A stretch of DNA of 64,000 bases from the NCBI RefSeq assembly GCF_018326005.1, contig NZ_AP021903.1:1428001-1492000 (forward strand). Direction: 5' to 3'. Positions 42,053 to 52,557 of this stretch are shown piece after piece. The first letter of the stretch is position 1; each line of letters starts with the position of its first letter. A program made the position numbers and the translations under genes. This DNA comes from Pseudomonas sp. Seg1. Lineage in GTDB: Bacteria > Pseudomonadota > Gammaproteobacteria > Pseudomonadales > Pseudomonadaceae. The notes beneath the pieces are model-generated. The model saw only the letters and a list, made by a program, of their open reading frames with translations. It had not been told where the DNA came from and ran no database searches.

Positions 42053-43060
42053 ATGTTGTCCAGATCCTTGCTGTGCCTTGCTGTTTTCAGTGCGTCCACG
42101 CCCTTGCTTGCCGACACCGTGTGGTTGAAGAACGGTGACAAGTTGAGCGGCACCATCACCGTGTTCGATGGCGGCAAGCTGTTGATCCAGACCAAATATG
42201 CCGGTGCGGTCACCATTGACTGGAAAGAGGTCAAGACGCTGGACAGCGATCAGCACTTGCTGGTCAAGCAGGATGCCTACAGCGGTGAAGTCTCCAAGTC
42301 GCTGACGGCGGCCGAAGATGGCAAGGTCACCCTCGCCAACGGTGAAGCGCCGAAAACCGTGGAGCTGGCCAGTATTCAGCAAATCCTCAAGCCGAAACCG
42401 GTGGTCGAGGATCTGGTGTGGAAGGGTAATGTCGATCTGGCGCTGGATTATCAGCGTGCGGAAAAAGACACCGACGACTACGACATTGGCTTCAAGACCT
42501 CGGCGCGTCATGGCCGTTGGCGTCACACCGCCGAGGGCGAATACAACCGTGAAGTGCAGGACGACGTAACCACCACGGACAACTGGCGCGCCGAGTACGC
42601 ACTCGACCGCTTCCTCACTGATCAATGGTTCTGGCAGGGCCGTCTGAACTACAAGCGTGATCACATCGAAGAGCTGGCGCGTCAGCGCGTGGTCGGTACC
42701 GGTCCCGGCTACCAGTTCTGGGATGATGAGCTGGGCGCATTCTCGCTGGGCTCGTTGTTCAACCGCACCGATTACGAGTATCGCGATGGCAGCAAGGACA
42801 ACTTCTATTCCGTCGCCATGAAGTGGGATTACAACCGTTACCTGATCGGCAAGAAAGTCGAGTTCTTCACCAATGGTGAAATCGGCAAGCCGCTATCCGA
42901 CGTGGCCAATTACGCGCTGGATGCGGAAATGGGGCTGCGTTACAAGGTGACCGATTGGGCCTCGCTCAACCTCAAGGCCGAGCGCGACATCATCAGTGGC
43001 ACCAATGATGCGGATTTGAACAAGACCCGCTACACCGCAGGATTTGGCGTGGCCTGGTAA
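42053..43060 (+). CDS. DUF481 (YdiY-like) outer-membrane protein
   Basis: 335 aa. Signal peptide MLSRSLLCLAVFSASTPLLA; N-terminal ~100 residues (DTVWLKNGDKLSGTITVFDG) are a soluble beta domain; residues ~120-335 form alternating amphipathic strands ending in GFGVAW, the terminal aromatic typical of outer-membrane barrels. The family is a salt-induced barrel of unknown function. Confidence 0.85.
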   Translation: MLSRSLLCLAVFSASTPLLADTVWLKNGDKLSGTITVFDGGKLLIQTKYAGAVTIDWKEVKTLDSDQHLLVKQDAYSGEVSKSLTAAEDGKVTLANGEAPKTVELASIQQILKPKPVVEDLVWKGNVDLALDYQRAEKDTDDYDIGFKTSARHGRWRHTAEGEYNREVQDDVTTTDNWRAEYALDRFLTDQWFWQGRLNYKRDHIEELARQRVVGTGPGYQFWDDELGAFSLGSLFNRTDYEYRDGSKDNFYSVAMKWDYNRYLIGKKVEFFTNGEIGKPLSDVANYALDAEMGLRYKVTDWASLNLKAERDIISGTNDADLNKTRYTAGFGVAW

Positions 43061-43068
43061 GCCACCCA

Positions 43069-43106
43069 CAAAAAATCGCAGCCTTGACGGGCTGCGATTT
43101 TTTTTG
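43069..43106 (+). terminator. Terminator after the DUF481 gene
   Basis: AAAAAATCGCAGCC / GGGCTGCGATTTTTTTT, 11-bp stem, TTGAC loop, eight-T tract. Confidence 0.92.
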
Positions 43107-43128
43107 CCTGAACAAAACAGGCGCCCAC

Positions 43129-43165
43129 AAAAAAGCCCCGCTTTTAAGGGCGGGGCTCTTTTCTA
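43129..43165 (-). terminator. Terminator after the cold-shock gene
   Basis: AAAAAAGCCCCGC / GCGGGGCTCTTTT around TTTTAAGG, just beyond the csp stop; read on the minus strand it ends in a T-tract. Confidence 0.85.
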
Positions 43166-43178
43166 AAGAAGCTACAAG

Positions 43179-43388
43179 TTAGATAACTTGTACTTCTTCA
43201 GCTTGCATGCCTTTCTGACCGCGGGTAGCGATGAAAGAAACCTGTTGGCCTTCTTTCAGGCTTTTGAAGCCGTCGGATTGGATAGCTTTGAAGTGAACGA
43301 ACAGATCGTCACCGGATTGTGGGGTGATGAAGCCGAAGCCTTTTTCATCGTTGAACCACTTAACGGTACCGGTTTGGCGATTAGACAT
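43179..43388 (-). CDS. Cold-shock protein, CspA family
   Basis: 69 aa. Single cold-shock domain with RNP1 KGFGFI and RNP2 LFVHF. RNA/ssDNA chaperone that melts secondary structure. GGAG RBS 8 bases upstream of ATG 43388. The long gap upstream (43389-43740) probably includes a structured 5' leader as for other csp genes. Confidence 0.95.
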   Translation of the reverse strand: MSNRQTGTVKWFNDEKGFGFITPQSGDDLFVHFKAIQSDGFKSLKEGQQVSFIATRGQKGMQAEEVQVI

Positions 43389-43740
43389 GGTGTAACTCCT
43401 TGAACAAAGATAACTGCGGAACAGGAAGAACCCTGGCCGAGACTGAGTGCAAAGAGCAGGAAAAATTCTTGTAGATGGTTGGATCGAAATTCAACATATC
43501 GTGTAGAGATTCTCAGTGACACAAGCAACACAGTGACGCCACCTTAACCCTTTTTCCTGAACGTGCCAATGCTTCTTGCAAAGGTTTCTCTGTTTTAAGG
43601 ATCGGCGGTGTGACGGTTCGTCGCCATACCGTGTAATTACGGGGTGTTCGGCGAGAATTGCAGCGCGCACTTTGAAGCGGGCGGCGCGACCGGTAAGATG
43701 CCGGACAGAATTTTTCACCTCGCTATTCAGGAAACCCGCC
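43389..43740. other. Divergent intergenic region, csp leader and dcd promoter
   Basis: 352 bases between the cold-shock gene (minus) and dcd (plus). No gene is supported; frames opening here are upstream extensions of dcd without RBS. Likely holds the csp 5' leader and the dcd promoter. Confidence 0.5.
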
Positions 43741-44307
43741 ATGAGCATCAAATCGGACAAGTGGATTCGCCGCATGGCGCAGGAACACGGCATGATCGAA
43801 CCGTTCGTCGAGCGCCAGGTGCGCGGCAGCGATGACAGCCGAGTGATCTCCTACGGTGTGTCGAGCTACGGCTACGACGTGCGTTGCACCAACCACTTCA
43901 AGGTGTTCACCAACATCAACTCCGCCATCGTCGATCCGAAAAACTTCGATGCTGGCAGCTTCGTCGACATCCACAGCGACGTCTGCATCATTCCGCCGAA
44001 CTCCTTCGCCTTGGCCAGCACCGTCGAATATTTCCGTATTCCACGCAACGTACTGACCATTTGCCTGGGTAAAAGCACCTACGCTCGCTGCGGCATTATC
44101 GTTAACGTGACGCCGCTTGAGCCTGAGTGGGAAGGTCACGTGACCCTGGAGTTCTCCAACACCACCAACCTGCCGGCGAAAATCTACGCCAATGAAGGCG
44201 TGGCGCAGATGCTTTTCCTTGAATCCGACGAGGAATGTGAAGTTTCCTACAAGGATCGTGGCGGCAAGTATCAGGGCCAGCGTGGCGTGACTCTGCCGCG
44301 TACCTGA
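43741..44307 (+). CDS. dcd: dCTP deaminase
   Basis: 188 aa, ATG 43741. Signature [20 protein letters not shown] (residues ~110-129) and [13 protein letters not shown]. Converts dCTP to dUTP, feeding dTMP synthesis. Length normal. The frame opens earlier but the conserved N-terminus ([13 protein letters not shown]) and GGAAA fix the start. Confidence 0.97.
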   Translation: MSIKSDKWIRRMAQEHGMIEPFVERQVRGSDDSRVISYGVSSYGYDVRCTNHFKVFTNINSAIVDPKNFDAGSFVDIHSDVCIIPPNSFALASTVEYFRIPRNVLTICLGKSTYARCGIIVNVTPLEPEWEGHVTLEFSNTTNLPAKIYANEGVAQMLFLESDEECEVSYKDRGGKYQGQRGVTLPRT

Positions 44308-44414
44308 GTCGTCCATCCGGCAGATGTCGGGAATTCTTTGGCGGGCAGGCACTCTATGGAGTGTACTGCCCGTTTTTGCTTGTGCCGAAACGGGCCTTCG
44401 CCGAGGAGTGCCCT

Positions 44415-44624
44415 ATGAAGATCGATCCGCATATCACTGCCGAACTGGCAAGGCTTGAGCCCAATCAGATTGGCGTTTTAGCCTGGTCCTTGCTGGCACA
44501 CCCGTCCATCAGCCTGGCTGGCGGAATTCCGGGTCAGCCTGATCCCGATACCCCCAACGAACAACCGACCGAGCCGGGTGAGCCGACTCTGCCTGACGAG
44601 CCACCACCGGCACCTGTTGCCTGA
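44415..44624 (+). CDS. Small proline-rich hypothetical protein
   Basis: 69 aa, ATG 44415 with GAGGAG at 44403-44408. Residues 1-40 look globular (ITAELARLEPNQIGVLAWSL), residues 41-69 are Pro/Glu/Thr-rich and disordered. No family recognised. Converges with pdeM. Confidence 0.55.
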   Translation: MKIDPHITAELARLEPNQIGVLAWSLLAHPSISLAGGIPGQPDPDTPNEQPTEPGEPTLPDEPPPAPVA

Positions 44625-44640
44625 TCCCTATGGGAATTGA

Positions 44641-44686
44641 ATGGCCAGTCAGTTGAAGTCCGCCAAGACTTCAACTGACTGGCCAT
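44641..44686. other. Perfect 20-bp inverted repeat at the 3' end of pdeM
   Basis: ATGGCCAGTCAGTTGAAGTC (44641-44660) and its exact reverse complement (44667-44686) around a 6-base loop. It includes the last codons of pdeM (its TGA is at 44671-44673). No T-tract follows on either side. Confidence 0.85.
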
Positions 44687-45327
44687 ATTTCGTTGTCGCC
44701 GATGACAAAAATCCTGCAGCTATCATCACGCTCAACCGGATAACCACCGGTAAACGCGCCAAACGCGGGCATCAGGCTGATGCGCTCGGCCAATCTGAAA
44801 CACGCCAGCCGCAAGCTCTGCCGTCCCTTGCCATGCAGCCGATAAACCGGATGCACATGGCCAGCCAATACATGCCGCTCCGGGTGCGGATCGGGTTCGT
44901 GTTGTAACGAAAATGGGCCGAGCAATAGCGGTTCTGGCACTACGCGAATGTTCAGCGACACCGGCGGATCACCCGCACGTTTGTCGTGATTGCCGCGAAT
45001 CAGCGTCATCGCCAGATCAACGTGACGCGAGCGCCATTCGGCCAGTGCGCTCAGCGTGCCCACCGCGTGGGAGCCGGGGCCATGCAGAAAGTCACCGAGA
45101 AATATCAGCTGCCGGCAGGGCAGTTTCGCCAGCAGTCGATCAATCACCGCGATATTGCTCGCCGTTGTGCCTTGGGGGACGGGCTGGCCAAGGCTGCGAT
45201 AGGCGGCCGCTTTGCCGAAATGCACGTCGGCGATCAGCAAGGCTTGCTGCGCCGGCCAATACAAGGCTTTTTCCGGCAGCAGCCACAACTCCTCTCCGGC
45301 CAGGCGCACAGGATAGGGCGCGTTCAT
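44671..45327 (-). CDS. pdeM: Ligase-associated DNA-damage phosphoesterase PdeM
   Basis: 218 aa. Calcineurin-like metal motifs: D34xH36 ([12 protein letters not shown]), GD (78-79), GNHD (112-115), GHVH (156-159). It is the fourth member of the Lhr-exonuclease-ligase-phosphoesterase set. Overlaps the helicase gene by 4 bases. Confidence 0.9.
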   Translation of the reverse strand: MNAPYPVRLAGEELWLLPEKALYWPAQQALLIADVHFGKAAAYRSLGQPVPQGTTASNIAVIDRLLAKLPCRQLIFLGDFLHGPGSHAVGTLSALAEWRSRHVDLAMTLIRGNHDKRAGDPPVSLNIRVVPEPLLLGPFSLQHEPDPHPERHVLAGHVHPVYRLHGKGRQSLRLACFRLAERISLMPAFGAFTGGYPVERDDSCRIFVIGDNEIWPVS

Positions 45328-47813
45328 GCAGAGCTACCCTTGTCAGCGGACTTTTCCAGTTCACCAACCATCCGTCTGATCCGGTCAGCCAGTTTTTCCG
45401 AGCTCATGCTCTCGCGCATGCGTTCCACCAACAGTGGAAACCCCAGCGGTGTAGGGCGTTTGATCTGATGCACTTGCAGATTCATCCGATTGATGTGCTC
45501 CAGCGTCTGTTCCAGCCTGCGAATATCCAGTTCTTCCCGTAGGACCTCTTCCCCGGCCTGAGCCAGCAGCAGGTTATCGGCGTCGTATTGCTTGAACACT
45601 TCGAAGAACAAGCCGCTGGAGGCCTGCACTTGCCGGGTGCTTTTCGGCGCGCCGGGGTAACCGGAAAACACCAGTCCAGCGATTCGGGCGATTTCGCGAA
45701 AGCGCCGCAAGGCCAGTTCGCCCGCGTTCAGGCTGGCGAGAACATCGCGCAATAAGTGATCGGTGCCGAACAGCTCGGCATCGAGTTGTTGCGACCAATC
45801 CACTGGCGTGGCACTGAGCAACTCCAGACCGTAATCGTTCACCGCAATCGAGAACGTCACCGGTTGACGCTGACTGACCCGCCACGCCAACAGGCTGGCG
45901 AGCCCCAGATGCACCTGCCGTCCGGCAAACGGATAGAGGAAAAGGTGCCAGCCCTCGCGGGATTTCAGCACCTCGACCAGTAAATCGTTGGTTGTGGGCA
46001 AACCGGACCAGCGCGCCTGGGTGTCCAGCAGAGGCCGTAACGCCTGCATTTCCGGCCCGACAAACTCACCCTGTGCGGCAGCGGTGAAGCGCGTCACCAC
46101 CGCTTGCGCCAGTTCATTGGAGAGCGGCATACGGCCGCCATTCCAGCGCGGCACGGCGGCTTTCTTCGCCGTGCTGCGTTTGACGTAGGCGGTCATGTTT
46201 TCCACTCGTACCAGTTCCAACAAACGCCCGGCAAACAGAAAGCCGTCACCCGGTTTGAGCCGTGCAATAAAGCCTTCCTCGACGCTGCCCAACTGCTTGC
46301 CGCCGCCACCCTTGCTCCAGAATTTGAGCTGAATGCTCGCGTCGCTGACGATGGTGCCGATACTCATGCGATGCCGGCGTGCCAGCCGCGCATCCGGCAC
46401 GCGCCAGACACCGTGTTCATCGGGCTCGACTCGACGGTAATCCGGATAAGCCGTCAGAGACATGCCGCCATGGCGTACGAAAGCCAGCGCCCACGCCCAA
46501 TCGGCAGGTGTCAGGGCACGATAGGCCCAGGCGCCACGGACTTCTTCGTACAACTCATCGGGTAAAAATCCGCCGCCCAGCGCCATGCTGACCAAATGCT
46601 GCACCAGCACATCCAGCGGTTTTTGCGGCGACAGTCGCGGTTCGATGCGTCGCTGCTCCACGGCATCACGGGCGGCGACGGCTTCGATCACTTCAAGGCT
46701 GTGGGTCGGCACCAGCGTCACCCGCGAGGTACGGCCTGGGGCATGGCCGGAGCGCCCGGCGCGTTGCATCAAACGCGCGACGCCCTTGGCTGAACCGATT
46801 TGCAGCACACGCTCCACGGGCAGGAAATCCACCCCCAGATCCAGGCTGGAGGTGCAGACCACTGCTTTCAAAAGCCCGTCCTTCAAGGCCTGCTCAACCC
46901 AGTCGCGGGTATCGCGTGACAGCGAACTGTGATGCAACGCGATCAGCCCGGCCCAGTCCGGTCGCGCCTCAAGCAGCGCCTGATACCAGATTTCCGATTG
47001 TGCACGGGTGTTGGTGAACACCAGGCTGCTGGCGCAGACATCGAGTTCGGCGACCACTTGCGGCAGCATCTTCAAACCGATGTGTCCGGCCCACGGAAAA
47101 CGTTCGAGGGTGGGTGGGAGCAGGGTGTCGATCGCCAGCGCTTTTTCGTTCTGACCCTGGACGCTGACACCACCGCCTTGTGGGATCAGCACCTGTTCGG
47201 CGTGGGATTGATTACCGAGCGTGGCGGACACGCCCCAGACAATCAATTCGGGCTGCCAGTGACGAAGGCGGGCGAGGGCCAGTTGCAGCTGCACGCCGCG
47301 TTTATTGCCGAGCAGTTCGTGCCATTCATCGACGACGATCATGCGCAGTGTCGCCAGCGCTGTTTGCGCGTCGGCGCGGGCGAGCAGCAGGGTCAGGCTT
47401 TCGGGTGTAGTGATCAGCGTGGTCGGCAGGCGTCGGCTCTGCCGGGCGCGCTCGCTGCTGCTGGTGTCACCGGTGCGCAGGCCGATACTCCACGGGATTT
47501 CCAGGTCCGTCACGGGAGTTTGCAGCGCGCGGGCGGTGTCGGCAGCGAGGGCGCGCATCGGGGTGATCCACAGCACGGTCAGTGGTTCGGCAACCGGTTT
47601 GCGTTTACGTGAAGTTTCAACGATGGGAGCTGTTCGGGCGAAGCGGTTGAGTGCGGCAAACCATACTGCATAGGTTTTACCGGCGCCGGTGCTGGCGTGC
47701 AGCATTCCGGATTCACCGTTTTTTACCGCAGCCCACACCTGTTTCTGAAAGGCGAACGGCTTCCAGCCGCGAGCGCTGAACCAGGTTTTTGCGAGGTCGG
47801 AGGATTTCGCCAT
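45324..47813 (-). CDS. Ligase-associated DEXH helicase (Lhr-type)
   Basis: 829 aa. SF2 motifs: Walker A STGAGKT (41-47), DEWH (162-165), [11 protein letters not shown] in domain 2; winged-helix and Lhr-specific C-terminal domain follow. ATP-driven 3'-5' DNA translocase. Partner genes: pdeM downstream in overlap; the exonuclease/ligase pair lies 5 kb away across a transporter operon. Confidence 0.92.
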   Translation of the reverse strand: MAKSSDLAKTWFSARGWKPFAFQKQVWAAVKNGESGMLHASTGAGKTYAVWFAALNRFARTAPIVETSRKRKPVAEPLTVLWITPMRALAADTARALQTPVTDLEIPWSIGLRTGDTSSSERARQSRRLPTTLITTPESLTLLLARADAQTALATLRMIVVDEWHELLGNKRGVQLQLALARLRHWQPELIVWGVSATLGNQSHAEQVLIPQGGGVSVQGQNEKALAIDTLLPPTLERFPWAGHIGLKMLPQVVAELDVCASSLVFTNTRAQSEIWYQALLEARPDWAGLIALHHSSLSRDTRDWVEQALKDGLLKAVVCTSSLDLGVDFLPVERVLQIGSAKGVARLMQRAGRSGHAPGRTSRVTLVPTHSLEVIEAVAARDAVEQRRIEPRLSPQKPLDVLVQHLVSMALGGGFLPDELYEEVRGAWAYRALTPADWAWALAFVRHGGMSLTAYPDYRRVEPDEHGVWRVPDARLARRHRMSIGTIVSDASIQLKFWSKGGGGKQLGSVEEGFIARLKPGDGFLFAGRLLELVRVENMTAYVKRSTAKKAAVPRWNGGRMPLSNELAQAVVTRFTAAAQGEFVGPEMQALRPLLDTQARWSGLPTTNDLLVEVLKSREGWHLFLYPFAGRQVHLGLASLLAWRVSQRQPVTFSIAVNDYGLELLSATPVDWSQQLDAELFGTDHLLRDVLASLNAGELALRRFREIARIAGLVFSGYPGAPKSTRQVQASSGLFFEVFKQYDADNLLLAQAGEEVLREELDIRRLEQTLEHINRMNLQVHQIKRPTPLGFPLLVERMRESMSSEKLADRIRRMVGELEKSADKGSSA

Positions 47814-47879
47814 GCGGGCTGCGCGCGCTCTGGAGGGGTTATTCCAGTGACCACGCGGTGGGCGGACAAGTTTGATTTT

Positions 47880-47970
47880 TGTAGGAGTGAGCCTGCTCGC
47901 GATAGCGGTGCGTAAGTCACATCAGTGTTGGATGTAATGACGCCATCGCGAGCAGGCTCACTCCTACAGG
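47880..47970. repeat. REP inverted pair (GTAGGAGTGAGC variant)
   Basis: TGTAGGAGTGAGCCTGCTCG and its reverse complement around a ~36-base loop, between the transporter operon and the helicase gene, i.e. at one edge of the segment splitting the repair set. Confidence 0.85.
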
Positions 47971-47985
47971 GGGTTGTGTACGACG

Positions 47986-48750
47986 TTACTTCAGGTTGCC
48001 GCTGAGAAATTGCTTGAGGCGTTCGCTTTTCGGGTTGCCGAGGACATCTTCGGGCGCACCTTCTTCCTCGACCAGACCTTGATGCAGGAATAGAACCTGG
48101 CTCGAAACTTTACGGGCGAAGCTCATCTCGTGGGTCACCATGATCATGGTCCGGCCTTCCTCGGCCAAACCCTGAATCACCTTCAACACTTCCCCGACCA
48201 GTTCCGGATCGAGCGCCGAGGTCGGCTCATCGAACAGCATCACCTCCGGCTCCATCGCCAACGCCCGGGCAATCGCCACGCGCTGTTGCTGGCCGCCGGA
48301 CAAAAACGCCGGGTATTGATCGGCCACCCGCGCCGGCAGGCCGACCTTGTCGAGGTAACGGCGGGCGCGGTCTTCGGCCTCCTGCTTGCTGCAACCGAGC
48401 ACCCGGCGCGGGGCCATGGTGATGTTTTCCAGCACGGTCATGTGGCTCCACAGGTTGAAGTGCTGGAACACCATCGCCAGCCGCGTGCGCAGACGTTGCA
48501 GTTCATCGGCGTCGGCGACGTGCATGCCGTGGCGGTCGGTGACCATGCGGATCTTCTGGCCATCAAGGCTCATCGCACCGTCGTTGGGTTGTTCGAGAAA
48601 GTTGATGCAGCGTAAAAAGGTGCTTTTGCCCGAGCCGCTGGCGCCGATCAGGCTGATCACGTCGCCGGTCTTGGCCTTGAGCGAAACGCCTTTGAGCACC
48701 TGATGGTCGCCATAGCTTTTGTGCAGGCCTTCAACGGTCAGTTTGTACAT
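47986..48750 (-). CDS. Basic amino-acid ABC transporter, ATPase (HisP/AotP type)
   Basis: 254 aa. Walker [10 protein letters not shown] (~36-44), signature LSGGQQQR, Walker [14 protein letters not shown], switch His (VTHEMSF). Energises uptake with the two permeases and binding protein upstream. Last gene of a five-gene operon; an argR gene, which follows aotP in P. aeruginosa, is absent. Confidence 0.9.
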   Translation of the reverse strand: MYKLTVEGLHKSYGDHQVLKGVSLKAKTGDVISLIGASGSGKSTFLRCINFLEQPNDGAMSLDGQKIRMVTDRHGMHVADADELQRLRTRLAMVFQHFNLWSHMTVLENITMAPRRVLGCSKQEAEDRARRYLDKVGLPARVADQYPAFLSGGQQQRVAIARALAMEPEVMLFDEPTSALDPELVGEVLKVIQGLAEEGRTMIMVTHEMSFARKVSSQVLFLHQGLVEEEGAPEDVLGNPKSERLKQFLSGNLK

Positions 48751-48763
48751 GGGACAGACATCC

Positions 48764-49882
48764 TCAAGGCGAAAGTAGGTAGCCGCTGCGATAGGCTTCA
48801 GCGCCCGCGACGTGGGCGATGACCATGCCGGCAGTGGCCATGCGTCGCAGCGAACGGGCGTACATCACGCCGGCGCTGGTGCAATGAATGGGGGTGACCC
48901 GGTCGTGGATCGGGTCGATGATTTCGGCGATCTGCTGCCCGGCTTCGAGGTATTGCCCCGCCGTGGCGGTGTACACCAGCAGGCCGCCGACCGGGGTGGT
49001 CACCGGCTCCACACCCGCCAGCGGCGTGGCGGGGTAGGGCAGCGACGGCTGCGGTTTGGTCTCGCCGACGATCGCATCGGACTGGATCAGATAGTCGATC
49101 AGCGCCTGGCAGTCGCGGCTGGCCAGCGGATGATTGACGTCACCCTGACCGCGCAACTCGACGGTCACCGAGAAACTGCCCAGCGGAATCTCGAAGTGTT
49201 CGCCAAAACGTTCCCTCAATTGCCACCACAGCAGCGTGAAGCATTCGTCGAACGACTGGCCGCCGGAATCAGTGGCCAGCAGGCTCGCCTGGGCTTCGAT
49301 GTAGCGCGCCAGTGGCTCGACCTGCGGCCACGCTTCGGGCGTGGTGTAGAGGTGAACCACCGATTCGAAATCGCAATGCAGGTCCAGCACCATGTCCGCA
49401 TCGCAGGCCAGCCGTTGCAGGGTCAGGCGCTGGGATTGCAGTTGCGTACTGGCGGTCTGGCGGGCGAGGGCGTTGCGCAGGCTGGCGCGGATCAGTTCGA
49501 GGTTGTGCTGCGGATCGTCGCCCAGCTTGCCTTCGATGGCGTTGCCGATCTCTTCGCTGAGGTCGACGAACCAGCGGTTGAAGTTCTGCCCGCTCTCCAG
49601 TTCGTAACGGCCGAGCGGCACGTCCATCAGCACTTGTTCGAGGCCGACCGGATTGGCCACCGGCACCAGCACGATTTCGCTGCGCAGGCGCCCGGCAGCT
49701 TCCAGCTCCGCCAGACGCTGCTTGAGGTGCCAGGCGACGAGCATGCCGGGCAATTCATCGGCGTGCAGCGAAGACTGGATGTAGACCTTGCCCTTGGCCT
49801 GCGCCGGGCCGAAGTGGAAGCTGTGGATCTGTCGTGCGGTCCCCGGCAGCGGGGCCAACAGGTCATGGATCTGGTGTCGCAT
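48764..49882 (-). CDS. Succinylglutamate desuccinylase/aspartoacylase (AstE/AspA) family protein
   Basis: 372 aa from ATG 49882 ([20 protein letters not shown]), AGGAAACC upstream. Zinc motif [10 protein letters not shown] (HxxE) and MVLDLHCD (third ligand); C-terminal barrel-sandwich (residues ~300-372). Sits inside the transporter operon between permease and ATPase, as PA0891 does in the aot operon, so it probably acts on the imported acylated amino acid. Substrate unproven. Confidence 0.85.
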   Translation of the reverse strand: MRHQIHDLLAPLPGTARQIHSFHFGPAQAKGKVYIQSSLHADELPGMLVAWHLKQRLAELEAAGRLRSEIVLVPVANPVGLEQVLMDVPLGRYELESGQNFNRWFVDLSEEIGNAIEGKLGDDPQHNLELIRASLRNALARQTASTQLQSQRLTLQRLACDADMVLDLHCDFESVVHLYTTPEAWPQVEPLARYIEAQASLLATDSGGQSFDECFTLLWWQLRERFGEHFEIPLGSFSVTVELRGQGDVNHPLASRDCQALIDYLIQSDAIVGETKPQPSLPYPATPLAGVEPVTTPVGGLLVYTATAGQYLEAGQQIAEIIDPIHDRVTPIHCTSAGVMYARSLRRMATAGMVIAHVAGAEAYRSGYLLSP

Positions 49883-49893
49883 TACAAGGTTTC

Positions 49894-50604
49894 CTAGTGT
49901 GTCGGCCCGAGGAAGGCCAGCCATCGGCGTTCGGCGAGGCGGAACAGGCCGACCAGCGCAAAGGTAATGGTCAGATAGATCAGCGCGGCGATGCCGAATG
50001 ACTGAAAGGTCAGGAAGGTCGCCGAGTTGGCGTCCCGGGCGACTTTCAGAATGTCGGGGATGGTCGCGGTGAAGGCCACGGTGGTCGAGTGCAGCATCAG
50101 GATCACTTCGTTGCTGTAATACGGCAACGAACGGCGTAAGGCTGACGGCATGATCACGTAGGCATACAGCTTCCAGCCTGTCAGACCATAAGCCTTGGCC
50201 GCTTCGACTTCGCCGTGGTTCATGCTGCGGATCGCCCCGGCAAAAATCTCAGTGGTGTACGCGCAGGTGTTCAGGGCGAAAGCGAGGATCGTGCAGTTCA
50301 TCGCATCGCGAAAGAAACTGTCGAGAATCGGCTGCGCACGTACGGCCGCGAGGCTGTAAATCCCGGTGTAGCAGATCAGCAGCTGGATATACAGCGGCGT
50401 GCCCCGGAACAGGTAGGTGTAGAACTGCACCGGCCAGCGCACGTAGAAGTGGCTGGAAACCCGGGCGATCGACAGCGGAATCGACACCAGGAACCCGATG
50501 AAGATCGAGGCGCTGAGCAGCCACATCGTCATCGCCAGACCAGTGATGTTCTGGCCGTCGGTATAAAGGAAGGCTCGCCAGTATTCCTGCAGAAGTTCGA
50601 TCAT
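49894..50604 (-). CDS. Basic amino-acid ABC transporter, permease (HisM/AotM type)
   Basis: 236 aa, about 5 membrane helices. EAA loop: HGEVEAAKAYGLTGWKLYAY (residues ~130-150). Overlaps the second permease gene by 4 bases. Confidence 0.88.
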   Translation of the reverse strand: MIELLQEYWRAFLYTDGQNITGLAMTMWLLSASIFIGFLVSIPLSIARVSSHFYVRWPVQFYTYLFRGTPLYIQLLICYTGIYSLAAVRAQPILDSFFRDAMNCTILAFALNTCAYTTEIFAGAIRSMNHGEVEAAKAYGLTGWKLYAYVIMPSALRRSLPYYSNEVILMLHSTTVAFTATIPDILKVARDANSATFLTFQSFGIAALIYLTITFALVGLFRLAERRWLAFLGPTH

Positions 50605-51329
50605 CGTACGGCCTCCCGGGCACCGGCAGCGTAGCGGCGTTCGAGCCAGCGCAGGATAAAGTTCGAGGCACTGGTGATCAGCAGATAAATCAACGCGGCG
50701 AGGACCAGGAAATAGAACAGTTGATAAGTGCTTTTACCGGCGTCCTGCGCGGCTTTGACCAGATCGGCGAGGCCGATGATCGACACCAGCGCGGTGGCCT
50801 TGAGCATCACCATCCAGTTGTTACCGATGCCCGGCAACGCGAAACGCATCATTTGCGGGAACACCACAAAACGAAAGCGCTGGCCGCGTTTGAGGCCATA
50901 GGCGGTGGCCGCTTCGACCTGACCGCGCGGCACGGCGAGGATGGCCCCGCGGAAAGTCTCGGTGAAATACGCGCCATAAATGAAGCCCAGGGTCAGCACC
51001 CCGGCGCTGAACGGGTCGATCTCGATGTATTCCCATTCCATGTAGTCGGTGAGCGTCGTCAGCCAGGTTTGCAGGCTGTAGAAGATCAGCAGCATCAGCA
51101 CCAGGTCCGGCACCCCGCGAATCAGCGTGGTGTAGAGCTGGGCAGGCAGGCGCACCAGTTTGATTTTTGACAGTTTGGCACTGGCGCCGAGCAGACCGAG
51201 CAACACGGCCACCAGCAGCGACAACGCCGATAATTTGATGGTCATCCAGGTGCCTTCCAACAGCAACGGGCCAAAGCCCTTGAGGCTGAAGGCGGAGAGC
51301 CCCAGATTTTGTAAGAGGGTTTCGAACAT
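50601..51329 (-). CDS. Basic amino-acid ABC transporter, permease (HisQ/AotQ type)
   Basis: 242 aa, about 5 helices. EAA loop RGQVEAATAYGLKRGQRFRF (~130-150). Forms the heterodimeric channel with the HisM-type partner. Separated from the binding-protein gene by a 56-base gap holding a hairpin. Confidence 0.88.
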   Translation of the reverse strand: MFETLLQNLGLSAFSLKGFGPLLLEGTWMTIKLSALSLLVAVLLGLLGASAKLSKIKLVRLPAQLYTTLIRGVPDLVLMLLIFYSLQTWLTTLTDYMEWEYIEIDPFSAGVLTLGFIYGAYFTETFRGAILAVPRGQVEAATAYGLKRGQRFRFVVFPQMMRFALPGIGNNWMVMLKATALVSIIGLADLVKAAQDAGKSTYQLFYFLVLAALIYLLITSASNFILRWLERRYAAGAREAVR

Positions 51330-51356
51330 AAATCAGCAACCTGAGCGGATGGAAAA

Positions 51357-51379
51357 GGCGCCCATCGAGGATGGGCGCC
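51357..51379 (-). terminator. Attenuating hairpin between binding-protein and permease genes
   Basis: GGCGCCCATC / GATGGGCGCC, 10-bp perfect stem with a 3-base loop, followed on the minus strand by CCTTTTCC. Probably partial termination or 3' stabilisation favouring the binding protein. Confidence 0.65.
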
Positions 51380-51385
51380 GGGGCA

Positions 51386-52168
51386 TTATTTGCCGCTGTA
51401 CAGATTCAGATCGCCAAAGTGTTTCTTTTGAATCTCGGCGTATTTGCCGTCATCGTGTAACGCTTTGATACCTTTATCTAAAAGCGCTTTCAGCTCAGTG
51501 TTACCTTTCTTAATACCGACAGCGGTTTTGGCTGGCAGCAATTCGTTGTCGACCGGCTTGCTGACGTCATAGTCGGCGCCCTGTGGCGACTTCAGAAAGC
51601 CCAATTCGGCTTGCAACATGTCCTGAATGCCCGCGTCGAGACGGCCGGAGGTCAGGTCGGAATACACCTGATCCTGGTTCTGATAGGCCTGAGTTTTCAC
51701 GCCAGCCTTGTCCAGCACGGCCTTGGCGTAGGCTTCCTGGATGGTGCCTTGCTCGTAACCGACGGTTTTGCCTTTCAGCGACGCGACGTCGGCGGTGATG
51801 CCGGAACCTTTCTTGAACACGTAAGCGGTCGGGCCGGAGAACAGCTCGCTGGAGAAGTCGATGACTTTTTCGCGGGCCGGGGTCACGGTCATCGACGAGA
51901 TCACACCGTCGAATTTGTTGGCCTTGAGGCCCGGAATCATGCCGTCGAAGTCACTTTCGACCCACTTGCACTTGACCTTCAGTTCGGCGCAGATCGCGTT
52001 GCCCAGATCGATGTCGAAGCCCACCAGGCTGCCGTCGGCCGCTTTCGACTCGAACGGTGCGTACGAAGGGTCAACGCCAAAGCGCAGCTCTTTGTATTCC
52101 TTGGCCAGCGCGGAGCCGGCGGCCATGCACAACGCCAGTGCAGAAAGGGTCAGCAATGCTTTTTTCAT
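51386..52168 (-). CDS. Basic amino-acid ABC transporter, periplasmic binding protein
   Basis: 260 aa. Signal peptide MKKALLTLSALALCMAAGSA; solute-binding family 3 core: LRFGVDPSYAPFESKAADGS, GFDIDLGNAICAELKVKCKW. Family: Arg/Lys/ornithine/His. First gene of the operon. Confidence 0.9.
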   Translation of the reverse strand: MKKALLTLSALALCMAAGSALAKEYKELRFGVDPSYAPFESKAADGSLVGFDIDLGNAICAELKVKCKWVESDFDGMIPGLKANKFDGVISSMTVTPAREKVIDFSSELFSGPTAYVFKKGSGITADVASLKGKTVGYEQGTIQEAYAKAVLDKAGVKTQAYQNQDQVYSDLTSGRLDAGIQDMLQAELGFLKSPQGADYDVSKPVDNELLPAKTAVGIKKGNTELKALLDKGIKALHDDGKYAEIQKKHFGDLNLYSGK

Positions 52169-52557
52169 TATTCAATCCCTAAGAACCAATATGAGCGCTT
52201 GTGGCGCAGAATTATTGTTACTGGAACGCGTACGACCTATAGAAAGTAGCAATTTCCGAACCAGAGTCCCGAACAAGTGTTTTAAAAGGCGGGGATTGAT
52301 AGATGAGGAGGGGATTGGTGCACGGAAACGGGCGCCGAAAATGCGCTGCACCATTTCGGCTCGGCGTAGAGGTTTTTGGCTGGCTGCGATAACTGTGGTG
52401 AGGGGATTTATCCCGATGGGTTGCGAAGCCCCCCCCGGCATTCATCAGGGAGAATTGCATGTTCAGGTTTTGCGACTGCTGCGCAGCCGATCGGGGATAA
52501 ATCCCCTCGCCACAGGTAGTCATTCAATTCAAATGACCAGTGTCCCTGGAAAGGGGG
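52169..52557. other. Intergenic region upstream of the transporter operon
   Basis: 389 bases. Contains the probable promoter of the transporter operon and the repeat at 52394-52515. No gene seen. Confidence 0.5.
52394..52515. repeat. Inverted repeat, TGTGGCGAGGGGATTTATCC family
   Basis: TGTGGTGAGGGGATTTATCC at 52394 onward and GGGGATAAATCCCCTCGCCA at the right end. Same family as 63763-63867. It lies between the transporter operon and the ligase, at the other edge of the segment splitting the repair set. Confidence 0.82.
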
